Positions 25,103 to 32,955 of a DNA stretch of 33,144 nucleotides are shown here, piece by piece (the first letter of the stretch is position 1; each line of letters starts with the position of its first letter). The DNA comes from an uncultured Muribaculaceae bacterium. GTDB taxonomy: Bacteria; Bacteroidota; Bacteroidia; Bacteroidales; Muribaculaceae. Made by a program: the position numbers and the translations under genes. Under the pieces are notes generated by a model. It ran no database searches, was not told where the DNA came from, and saw only the letters and a list, made by a program, of their open reading frames with translations. The stretch lies in assembly GCA_934636465.1 (NCBI GenBank), contig CAKUAR010000022.1:1-33144 (forward strand), written 5' to 3'.

Positions 25103-25898
25103 AGTGGACTGTGGCTTGGGTTTTGATGTGCCAATGGCCGTTGATGAAAGTGGCTGTGCCGGCAGTGTCGGTGACAATGCGTTTGCAGCCATGAGATGTT
25201 TGTATGTCTTGCCCTGTGCATGCCGTGGTGATGTTCACAGTTGGCATCACGAGGGCAAGCTGCTGCATTTTGGGGTCGTCAACCACCACAAATGTGCCGT
25301 TGGTGCCGTCGGTGGTGGTGAGAACAAAGATGGTGTTGCCGTTCTCAAACGTGGCTGTGGCACGCGGAAAGATGCCGTTGGCATCGGGCTTGGGCAGATA
25401 TAGCTGGCGTGGCACAGGAGCTGCCGGAGTGGCAGGCTTGGGTTTGGGCGTTGTCGCATGTGGTGCGCTTGCGGCGGCTTTTGGCTTGGGAAGCGGCATG
25501 TGTGGGGCACTTGTCGTTTTGGGCAAGCTGTTGAGTTGGGTTTTGGTGTCGGCAAGCTCTTTCTTCAAGCTGTCGAAATCTTGCTGCAAAGCCTTGATGA
25601 GAGCCTTGTTGCGGCGGCTGGAGTTACGCGCTACAATCAGAGCCACTACAGCTACAAACAGCGACAATCCCCACGCTGCCCACATGCGCCTGGCGGCTAT
25701 GGCTTGCGCTTCGCTTGATGCGGCACCGTCAGCGGCAGTTGTGCTGGCAGCAGTGGCGCTGGTGTCGGCGGCGACGGTAGTAGCAGTGGAGTCACGCACG
25801 GCGGAGTCGGCAGCCATAGTTGAGTCTTGCTGGGCACTGGCCCAAAAAGCCATGCCGCACACAAATGAGAGGAATAAAGTTATACCTAATTTTTTCAT
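25092..25898 (-). CDS. Membrane-anchored coiled-coil protein with a C-terminal beta-type domain, unknown function
   Basis: I do not recognise the family. It has 268 residues. A signal peptide (1-22) ends at AQ. A long Ala/Thr/Ser/Asp-rich stretch (23-68) is likely disordered. One membrane helix is at about 73-90. A short coiled coil follows (NKALIKALQQDFDSLKKELADTKTQLNSL, about 97-125). Next is a Pro/Lys/Ala-rich linker (130-165). A compact C-terminal domain with beta-strand character (168-268; contains FENGNTIFVLTT and HGCKRIVTD) completes it. Two cysteines (227, 238) could form a disulfide. It starts 20 nt after the Hsp70-like gene stop and overlaps the protease gene, so it belongs to the same operon. 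A scaffold role is a guess. Confidence 0.78.
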   Translation of the reverse strand: MKKLGITLFLSFVCGMAFWASAQQDSTMAADSAVRDSTATTVAADTSATAASTTAADGAASSEAQAIAARRMWAAWGLSLFVAVVALIVARNSSRRNKALIKALQQDFDSLKKELADTKTQLNSLPKTTSAPHMPLPKPKAAASAPHATTPKPKPATPAAPVPRQLYLPKPDANGIFPRATATFENGNTIFVLTTTDGTNGTFVVVDDPKMQQLALVMPTVNITTACTGQDIQTSHGCKRIVTDTAGTATFINGHWHIKTQATVHYEA

Positions 25899-25917
25899 TT
25901 TTGTTTGGAGCAAATGT

Positions 25918-28900
25918 TTAGTTGTTGGCGCGACTTATCACGTCGTTGCATAAGTTTTTGAGCAAGTTGTAGCGAATTACGCCCGTTATGGGGTAGAAGA
26001 ACGGCACGTCTTGCAACTCGTCGGTGTCGCTGTAGTTGTGGCCGTGCAGAAAGCTCGTGATACCGGCCGTGAGATAGTTTGACATGTCGTTGCCAACCAC
26101 GCTCGTGAATATGTTGAACACGCCGTGGTCAATGCCGAACTCGTCCTTTATATCTTTGTCGCACAAACCGATGAAGAATTCATTGAAGCGCTGGACACTG
26201 TCAACGAGTCGTTGCCTTATGGCGATGTCGTTGACGTCGCCGAATGTGAGCTGTGGCTTGTCGGCAATCATGGAGTAGCTCGACTTGATGGCGTTGATGT
26301 TGCGTGGTGTGTACATTTCCACCGAAGTCTGCTTGTCGAGACGCTTGTTTTCAAGCCGCACACCGCCACGGCAAGTGATTTGCTTTGGGCAGTTTGCCTC
26401 GATTTTAATCTCAAAGCCTTCGGTGTAGCTCTCGCCGAACACTTTTTCAATGATGAGCTGCGTGAACTCGTTGATTTGCGACAGGTTGCCCAAAATGTTC
26501 AGTATTTTGCTGCCGGTGCCGCTGAAATAGATGCGCTTGGGTTTGATGAGGCCGGTGGCTTTCATTTGGCTGGCTATGTAGTAGATGATAGCCGCATAAA
26601 AATACATGAACACGAGTTTGCGCTGGCTGTCGTTGTGCAGCAGGGCATTGTAGCTGTAGAGGTTGCGGTCTATTTCTCGCAGCTTGCGTAGCTGCTCCAC
26701 ATTCTCTATCGAGAACAAGAACGCGTTGATGTCCTCGGAGCGTTTGCCAGCCATCACTTCTTCGAGAATACTGTTGAGATAGGTGATGTCGGCATTTTTG
26801 CCTATGAGTTTCTTGAAATAGGCTGTGTAGTGCTGAAGCAATGGGTTGTTGTCGGCGTCTTTGTCGTTGAAAGCGTCGCCAAAAATGGCATTGCCGGCAA
26901 AGCGGAACGACGACACTGCCACCGGCTTGCTCGACATGCGGTCGTCGGTGGGCTGATAAATCACCACGTCGGTTGTGCCGCCACCTATGTCGATAGAGGC
27001 AAAACTGCTGCCGGTGACTTCAGCTCCGTGATAGTAATATGCTGGAGCAATTGACTCCGGATAGCTGCGCAGGTTGTCGGCCTGGTCGCTGATATAGTCG
27101 CGATACAAAGTTTCCCATGTGTCTTGCAGTGAACTGCGGTCGCTGCCGCTCATGCTAACCGGGAAGAAATAGATGACCCTCGTCTTTGCCAAGTCGGCGT
27201 TTTCAATCAGCACCTTGGCGCGGATTAGCAAGATGATTTCGCGCAAGAAAGTCATGGAAAGCTGCTTGTCGCCGCTCCACTTGATGTTGGTGGTGACATC
27301 GTAACCAGAGAAGTATTGTCGCTCATAGAGGAACGGAATGTTGGTCTCGCTGAACAGACCGGTTCCGTTGCCGGAGCTGCGGCTGTTGCGTGCCAGGGTG
27401 GTGCGCAGGGGGAAACCATACACCGAGTCGATGTCGCTCGGCAGAAACTCCACGCGCTGTATTTGGTCGGCAAACGCCAGGTTGCCACCTTTTTTGTGCA
27501 ATGTGGCTATCAGCACCTCTGCCGAGCCGTCCTTGAACGTGAGCGGTTGCGACTCCTGGCCGCGCTCTGCCCACTCCACATGACTGTTGGTGGTGCCGAA
27601 GTCAACGGCGAATATGTATTCTTTAGACGACGGCGTGTAGGGTCGCCACAGCGGCACGATTATGCCGGGGAACGAACCAAGGTCGTTGTTGACGGTGGCT
27701 TCGATGAAGTCGAATGAGCCTTTCACGTTGTAGTAGGTAGATGAGTATGGCTCTTTGGTGCGCTCGTGGCCGCAGACATCGAGACTGTCGGTGGTCATGC
27801 CGTTGCTGAAGAAGCGGAGCGAGTTGTGGTCAACCATAGCCGACAGTTGCACGGTGTAGGTGTCGCCGCTGCCAGTGCGCACAAACGGGAACACGGCAGC
27901 CGACATGATAGAGTTGACGATGCGTCCTGTGCCGCGCTCCTCGCTGAATGTCCACGAGGGGTCGGGCACGGAATTGTAGGTGCGTGTCAGCTCAATATAC
28001 TTTTTGCGGACCGGGATTCGCAGCACCACTGTGACGCTCTTGGCATCGGCGGCTTCGCGAATTTCGAAAATGGGGCGGCCGAGCACGCTGGAATTGAGGT
28101 CGGCAGCATTGAAATAATGGAAAAATACCGGCTTAATGGGCAGCAGATAGCCATGCTCGTTGTTGGCAGAGGTTATGTTGCCATCGAAGAAATGGTTGCT
28201 GTCGATGGGGCTGCTAAGCTGTATGATGGTGTCGGTGAGGAAATCGGCTGTGGTGAGGAATGGGTAGAGCGTGCCCATGCCAGGCAGCTCACGCTTGTCG
28301 ATGGGCGCGCCATGCGACAGCACTTGCGTGGAGCTGTCCCACTCCTTGTCGATGTAGCGGTAGTGGTCAACGGAGCCGTTGAAATTGTTGCGCAGCACGA
28401 GCGGTAGTGTCTCGTCGGCTGGAATGGCGCGCGTGGGTACAATCACAAAGTCGCTCTTTGCGGCCTGGGTGCGAATGTCGCACAGGCGTTTGTGATAGAG
28501 CCTTGCTCCAAGCACTGTTACCTCGTTGTCGCCGGCAAACGGCTCAAAGTCCTGCTCAAGTTTCTCGGCAATGGCAGCTGCACCGTCGGCGTTTAAAGCC
28601 ATAGGGTCGGGTATAACTGCCGTGATGCGGGCGTAAAGGGCAGGCTTCTGCTGCTTGATGATTTGCAGGTTCATATACATGTAGGCATACACTTTGCCCA
28701 CGGCTTGCCTGAGCAATGGATAGCCGTTGAACAGGAGGAACATGCAATATGTGAAATCGTCGTCGCGCTGCCACAGGTGGCGTATTGTGGAGAACAGCGG
28801 AACGTTTTGTTCGACCATTATGTCGGGGAACTGGTGGGTGGCAGGGGCTGCCATGACAAATGATGCCGGAGAGGTGGCGCCGAGCACCTCGCTGCCGTGC

Positions 28901-29346
28901 TTGAGTATGTACCAGTCAGTGAGCTTGCCGAAGTTATATTTAGTGTCGGAGTTGAGGAACAATTCCAGGGTTTCGCCATAGAGACGGTGTGTGGGGTCGC
29001 TTTTGAGTTTCGCAAGCTGCTCGTCGCGGTTCCAGCGCACTATGGTCACGTCTTTGCGGTGGTTCTCAAAGTCGAAAAACAACTGTGCCACGTCGAGAGC
29101 GTTCGACACAAGGCGCAAATCCATGTCGGTGCCCGCCAGCTGGTTGTTAGCCAGATGCTCAAAGGCATTTTTCACAAGGTCGAGTTGTGCAAATGGGCTT
29201 GGAATGGCGGTGCGCGGGTTTTCGTTGAAACCTCCATTGGGGTCTTTGATTTGTCTGATTTCGTCGGTCGTGTAGGGCGACGCCGGAATCCAGTCGGTGT
29301 TGCCCGAATTGGCGTTTTTATTGCTATATGATAAAACGTTGCTCAT
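25918..29346 (-). CDS. Large actin/Hsp70-fold ATPase with a long N-terminal extension
   Basis: A 1142-residue cytoplasmic protein. The ASKHA nucleotide-binding fold begins late: phosphate-1 loop FAVDFGTTNS at about 579-588, phosphate-2 ASIDIGGGTTDVVIY at 783-797, and adenosine motif IYFSGTGSKIL at 939-949. The order and sequence are Hsp70-like, but the Hsp70 substrate-binding domain is absent. The first 578 residues match no family I know, and about 190 residues follow the adenosine motif. I chose the ATG at 29346, which is 13 nt downstream of the tubulin-like gene's stop; a longer frame to 29439 would overlap it by 80 nt. It sits between tubulin-like and coiled-coil genes. An assembly or remodelling ATPase is inference. 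Confidence 0.85.
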   Translation of the reverse strand: MSNVLSYSNKNANSGNTDWIPASPYTTDEIRQIKDPNGGFNENPRTAIPSPFAQLDLVKNAFEHLANNQLAGTDMDLRLVSNALDVAQLFFDFENHRKDVTIVRWNRDEQLAKLKSDPTHRLYGETLELFLNSDTKYNFGKLTDWYILKHGSEVLGATSPASFVMAAPATHQFPDIMVEQNVPLFSTIRHLWQRDDDFTYCMFLLFNGYPLLRQAVGKVYAYMYMNLQIIKQQKPALYARITAVIPDPMALNADGAAAIAEKLEQDFEPFAGDNEVTVLGARLYHKRLCDIRTQAAKSDFVIVPTRAIPADETLPLVLRNNFNGSVDHYRYIDKEWDSSTQVLSHGAPIDKRELPGMGTLYPFLTTADFLTDTIIQLSSPIDSNHFFDGNITSANNEHGYLLPIKPVFFHYFNAADLNSSVLGRPIFEIREAADAKSVTVVLRIPVRKKYIELTRTYNSVPDPSWTFSEERGTGRIVNSIMSAAVFPFVRTGSGDTYTVQLSAMVDHNSLRFFSNGMTTDSLDVCGHERTKEPYSSTYYNVKGSFDFIEATVNNDLGSFPGIIVPLWRPYTPSSKEYIFAVDFGTTNSHVEWAERGQESQPLTFKDGSAEVLIATLHKKGGNLAFADQIQRVEFLPSDIDSVYGFPLRTTLARNSRSSGNGTGLFSETNIPFLYERQYFSGYDVTTNIKWSGDKQLSMTFLREIILLIRAKVLIENADLAKTRVIYFFPVSMSGSDRSSLQDTWETLYRDYISDQADNLRSYPESIAPAYYYHGAEVTGSSFASIDIGGGTTDVVIYQPTDDRMSSKPVAVSSFRFAGNAIFGDAFNDKDADNNPLLQHYTAYFKKLIGKNADITYLNSILEEVMAGKRSEDINAFLFSIENVEQLRKLREIDRNLYSYNALLHNDSQRKLVFMYFYAAIIYYIASQMKATGLIKPKRIYFSGTGSKILNILGNLSQINEFTQLIIEKVFGESYTEGFEIKIEANCPKQITCRGGVRLENKRLDKQTSVEMYTPRNINAIKSSYSMIADKPQLTFGDVNDIAIRQRLVDSVQRFNEFFIGLCDKDIKDEFGIDHGVFNIFTSVVGNDMSNYLTAGITSFLHGHNYSDTDELQDVPFFYPITGVIRYNLLKNLCNDVISRANN

Positions 29347-29359
29347 GATGTCTGCTGAA

Positions 29360-30889
29360 TTAATTGATGTTTTCGTAACGCTCGGCAACAATCTTGTCGG
29401 CTGCTTTGCTGAACAAGTCGAGCAGCTTGAACTCCACATTGTTTTGCGAGTAGCCTGTGGCGTCGCGGCTGATTTTGTTCATCTCGGCCTTGAAAGTGTC
29501 GTTTGTCACGTTTTTGCTGCCGAAAAATCCGCGCTTCACGTTGACGTTGAAAATGGCTTTCGACATATCGGTTTGGCCAAGCTCAAACAGGTGCACGCTG
29601 CGCTGGTTGTTATACATCTCATAGAGCCAATCGAAATAATTGTTGAAGAACTGCTCGTTGAGCGTTTTGAAGAACTGCGTGTTGAGGAACTCGCTTGTGA
29701 TTTTTGGGTTGTCCTCGGTGAAGCCTTGGCCTATGTTGCCGCTCAAGCCAGTGCGCAGATACAAAAACAGCAGGTGAAGCTTAGTCATCTTCTTGAAGAT
29801 GAGGGCACGGGTGGCTCTACCGAGCGCAAAGAAGTCAACGGTGGTGTCGTCGCGCTCAAGGCCGTATTCAAACGCCTTGGTGGGCAGAGGATTGTCGTTG
29901 GTGTCTGACAGCTCGCGGTCGGCCATGCCGGCAAACTTGAGTGGAGCAAGTGCACCTATAAACTCGGTGAGGTGTGCGGGGTCTTTCTGGTCCATCTTGT
30001 CGCCTGGGTCGTAGAAATATGGCTTGGAGTGCACTTGGTCGCCAAGATAGAAAATGGCGTTGACCGCCGAGGCGTTGTTGCCGGTGAGAGTGTTGTCGTA
30101 GTATTCGAGAGCCGATTGCGTTTTGATTACGAAATCGGCGTTGTCGATGCGCTTGTCACCCTCGTCCTTGCTGTTCTCTATGCTGAAATAGGGGAGCATG
30201 GTGAGTCCACCAATTGGTGCGCGGCGCAAGTCGCCCTTGTTTTTGAGGTCAGTGTATTGGGCTTGCCTTATGTTTTTGACAAGAATGGGGAAGCCGGCAG
30301 CTCCTGTGCCTCCGAATATGGAGCTGATGAAGAAGATGCGGTCGCCGTTCATAAACACGTTGGCAAACGCCTGAAACTCGTTGGAGTCCTTAATGCCGTT
30401 GAGAGCCACACTGCCTATGTTTGGCGAGCCCACAAAACCGATGCTCATCTTGTTCTCGAGCTGATAGTCGGCAAAAAGCAGCGATGTGAGCGCCTGGTTC
30501 TCGGCATTCATGGTGTCGTAGCCAATGAAATCGCGAAACTTGTTGTGCTCCACTGACGCAAGGTCGAAGATGAAAGAGTCGCCTATGGGTGTGGCGCTGT
30601 TGGCCATAATCTCGCCGAGCGAGGTGATTTTGTTGGCAAAAAAGCCGTCGGCGTTGAGCGCGTTGCCATAGAGCTTGGCTCTGATTTCGCGGTAGGCGTT
30701 GAGAAGCGTCTCGGCACGCTTGAGGTCGGCGTTGTTTTTGTGCGGGTCGATGATTATGGGCACCAACTCAAGGTTTTGCACTGGCTTGCCGTTGGCGTCG
30801 AGCGGACGCACTCCGGCGGCCGACAGCATCACGAGCGACTTGAGCACTCGTGAGCCTGTGCCTCCTATTGCAAATATGAATAATCTCAT
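29360..30889 (-). CDS. Tubulin/FtsZ-superfamily-like GTPase
   Basis: A 509-residue protein. The N-terminus MRLFIFAIGGTGSRVLKSL (residues 1-19) has the first nucleotide-binding loop of the tubulin Rossmann fold. FFISSIFGGTGAAGFPILVKNIR (around 187-208) is the tubulin signature loop, in the form GGTGAAGFP instead of the usual GGGTGSG. The family may correspond to Pfam Tubulin_2-type proteins; a profile search would settle it. FtsZ-like families near vWA-domain genes have been described (Makarova and Koonin, from memory), and this operon has the same company. The C-terminal 250 residues are not conserved with FtsZ. No transmembrane segment or FtsZ C-terminal peptide is visible. It overlaps no neighbour and is followed by the ATPase gene after 13 nt. 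Confidence 0.8.
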   Translation of the reverse strand: MRLFIFAIGGTGSRVLKSLVMLSAAGVRPLDANGKPVQNLELVPIIIDPHKNNADLKRAETLLNAYREIRAKLYGNALNADGFFANKITSLGEIMANSATPIGDSFIFDLASVEHNKFRDFIGYDTMNAENQALTSLLFADYQLENKMSIGFVGSPNIGSVALNGIKDSNEFQAFANVFMNGDRIFFISSIFGGTGAAGFPILVKNIRQAQYTDLKNKGDLRRAPIGGLTMLPYFSIENSKDEGDKRIDNADFVIKTQSALEYYDNTLTGNNASAVNAIFYLGDQVHSKPYFYDPGDKMDQKDPAHLTEFIGALAPLKFAGMADRELSDTNDNPLPTKAFEYGLERDDTTVDFFALGRATRALIFKKMTKLHLLFLYLRTGLSGNIGQGFTEDNPKITSEFLNTQFFKTLNEQFFNNYFDWLYEMYNNQRSVHLFELGQTDMSKAIFNVNVKRGFFGSKNVTNDTFKAEMNKISRDATGYSQNNVEFKLLDLFSKAADKIVAERYENIN

Positions 30890-30944
30890 TTTAGTGTAAA
30901 CGTTTTTTTTGTGAAGAAATGTTGAGCGCGTGTGTGTCGGGGCA

Positions 30945-31391
30945 TTATTGCGGAATGGGGGTGTGGCGGCAATTTGAGCTCCACCAGCGCACAGAGAATG
31001 ATGCTATCACAAACAGGAGCGCTGTGAACAGCATGTTGACAAACTCAAAATATACTGACTCTCCGATGTAGAGGAGATTGTTGTCGGCAAACACATAGTC
31101 GTTGTAGGCATAGCACACAACCGGGGCAATCACGGTGACCACGGCAAGTGTGATGAGCCAGTGATACCAGCGGTCGAACTTGACGGAATTGATGATATAG
31201 TAGTAAATCACGGCTCCGCCCCATGCTATGACGGCGGTGATTATGGCCACGGCATCGTAGAGACCGAGGTTATAGAACTTGTCGCTGAAGCCTTGGGAGT
31301 AGTAGATTGACTCGTAAAGCTCCACTTTGAAGATAATGAACAGGATTGTGGCTATTATGCCCAATGCCAGATAGACTAATTGTCGCTGCAT
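30945..31391 (-). CDS. Four-helix inner-membrane protein, unknown function
   Basis: A 148-residue protein with four predicted membrane helices at about 5-22, 45-67, 75-95 and 112-134, and short loops. The loop after helix 1 is Tyr-rich (ELYESIYYSQGF), and the C-terminus is short and basic-polar. I do not recognise a family. It lies 22 nt downstream of the vWA-like lipoprotein gene and 55 nt upstream of the tubulin-like gene. It could be the membrane anchor that links the lipoprotein side to the cytoplasmic NTPases, which is inference from position only. Confidence 0.8.
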   Translation of the reverse strand: MQRQLVYLALGIIATILFIIFKVELYESIYYSQGFSDKFYNLGLYDAVAIITAVIAWGGAVIYYYIINSVKFDRWYHWLITLAVVTVIAPVVCYAYNDYVFADNNLLYIGESVYFEFVNMLFTALLFVIASFSVRWWSSNCRHTPIPQ

Positions 31392-31413
31392 GATGAAAGA
31401 AAACTGTGAGTTG

Positions 31414-32889
31414 TTATTTTTTTAACTTTATCGTTATTGTTGCATAATTGCCGGTCTCGGCAGAGAATGCGTTATAAATGCCTTGCAAAAAATGTTCCAA
31501 ACCAAAAGTGGTGTTTGCAAAATTGCCGGCAGGAGTGGTGTCGTCGGCACTGGTTGACTGCGAAATCCACTTGGGGAACTCGTTGGGCAGGGTTATGCTT
31601 ATCTCGTCGCGCGGAGTGTTGAACTTGCCGCTGACGGTGATGAGGTGGGTGTTGCGCTCCAGTTCTGCCTTGTTGTTGCCGGTGACCATTGACGGAGTGA
31701 TGGCCTTGACCGATGTGATTTTGAAACCGTTTTGCGAGTTGATGCGATAGTTGCTGGCATCGGTGAGGAAAGATTCGGGCTTGTTGAGAGCATTGAGGTT
31801 GGCCGCTATGGTGAATGAGAATGTGCCGGTGCTGCGGTCGTTCTCGCAATTAGTGAGCTCGCTGGCATCGCTGTGCGATGGACGGAAACGGCCGAGGTTG
31901 CTCTCCCAGTCAGAAATCACGTTGAAGCTGATGCCTGTCTGCGTCTGGTTGAAGCGATAGGATTTGGTCTCGCCTTTGATGTTGAGAAACGAGGCATATT
32001 CGGGTGAGGCTGCCATTGCGTCGATAACCTTGGAGTCAGCAATCACGAGTATGTAGAACGGCCGGCGGCCAGAATAGCGGAACGGCTTGTTGTTGTATGG
32101 GTAGTAGTAGCCATTGTAGTCGCCCATAAGCTGGTGCACAATCACCGATTTGTCCTTGTAGCTCTTGAAAACCGATGTGGCAAGCGCGTTTTCCTCGTTG
32201 AAGATTTTGCTTGTGCTCACATCGGCGGTGTTTTCGGGCGAATAAATCAGGTCGGTGACAAGCACGCTCACATTGTTGCTGCCCTGAGCCGAGAGGATTT
32301 TGTTGAAGATTAGCCCGAAGTCGGTGTATTTGGCGTTGCCCACGTTGGCCGTGCTGGCATAGATGTCGCGGTCTTGCAGGAAAGAGTCGATAGTGCCGCT
32401 GTAAGGGTAAATGTTGTCGTTGACAATCTTGATTGTCACGTTGCCAGCCTTGTCTTTTGAGGGAAAGAAATTGATGAGGTCGTTGACGGCGCGTTTCAGT
32501 TGTCCGCCGCCAGAGGTGTTGTCGTAGGGGGTCATGCTGCCGCTGCGCTCAAAATAGACGGTGAGCGAAAGCTGTGTGGCAGTGTAGGGGGTGATGCTCC
32601 ATGTGAGCGGCGGGCGCATCTTGGAGCCGGTGGCGTTGATCAGCTCTTGAAGGGCTGTGAAATTGATTTCGCCACTCTCGGTGAGCAGCTGGCGGTTAGC
32701 GTCGGGGTCAGCCTTGATGAGGCTGCAAATGGAGTCGAAACTTGCCTTGGTTGTGTCGGCGTTGACCAGCGCCGCTTTGATTGCCGACTCCACTTTGGGG
32801 TGGTGGCACGACGTTGCCACTGCTGAAAGAAGTAACATAGCACATGCCGCGGCAAGGAATTTGACTGATGTGGATATTTTCTTTTTCAT
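31414..32889 (-). CDS. vWA-domain-like lipoprotein
   Basis: A 491-residue probable lipoprotein (lipobox-type VATSC, Cys28). Residues about 105-300 look like a von Willebrand A fold: strand TQLSLTVYFERSGSM (residues 105-119), a downstream Thr (KYTDFG, 189), and strand VSVLVTDLIYS (207-217). The first MIDAS motif usually reads DxSxS; here it is ERSGS, so the leading Asp is Glu. Residues about 300-491 are beta-rich (ITLPNEFPKWI near the end). I chose the ATG at 32889 over an in-frame TTG at 32907. It is the first gene of the eight-gene operon, with a promoter box at 32945-32952. It is probably periplasmic or surface-exposed, the sensing or ligand-binding part. Confidence 0.82.
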   Translation of the reverse strand: MKKKISTSVKFLAAACAMLLLSAVATSCHHPKVESAIKAALVNADTTKASFDSICSLIKADPDANRQLLTESGEINFTALQELINATGSKMRPPLTWSITPYTATQLSLTVYFERSGSMTPYDNTSGGGQLKRAVNDLINFFPSKDKAGNVTIKIVNDNIYPYSGTIDSFLQDRDIYASTANVGNAKYTDFGLIFNKILSAQGSNNVSVLVTDLIYSPENTADVSTSKIFNEENALATSVFKSYKDKSVIVHQLMGDYNGYYYPYNNKPFRYSGRRPFYILVIADSKVIDAMAASPEYASFLNIKGETKSYRFNQTQTGISFNVISDWESNLGRFRPSHSDASELTNCENDRSTGTFSFTIAANLNALNKPESFLTDASNYRINSQNGFKITSVKAITPSMVTGNNKAELERNTHLITVSGKFNTPRDEISITLPNEFPKWISQSTSADDTTPAGNFANTTFGLEHFLQGIYNAFSAETGNYATITIKLKK

Positions 32890-32934
32890 ACTTTTCTGAT
32901 ATGTCAACTATGGCTAATCGACGAGAATATGGGC

Positions 32935-32955
32935 TTGTAACTTACAAATGTAAGT
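32935..32955. promoter_or_regulatory. Alternating TGTAA/TTACA half-sites over the operon promoter
   Basis: Three half-sites lie side by side: TGTAA (32936-32940), TTACA (32942-32946) and TGTAA (32949-32953). They make two perfect overlapping palindromes, TTGTAA-C-TTACAA (32935-32947) and ACTTACA-AA-TGTAAGT (32940-32955). The -7 box lies within the second. This is a good operator candidate for a dimeric repressor. Confidence 0.6.
32945..32952 (-). promoter_or_regulatory. -7 promoter box of the vWA/tubulin-like/Hsp70-like operon
   Basis: The minus strand reads TACATTTG, a perfect TAnnTTTG element and identical to the -7 box of the SUFU gene. The leader would be about 50 nt. No TTTG -33 element is seen at the expected place (about 32973-32976 on the plus strand), so it may need an activator. 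Confidence 0.55.

Noticed and set aside
29347..29439. A longer N-terminus for the Hsp70-like ATPase (start at 29439)
   Set aside because: It would overlap the tubulin-like gene by 80 nt. The extra Ser/Thr-rich residues are the other-frame reading of that gene; the ATG at 29346 fits the 13-nt spacing.
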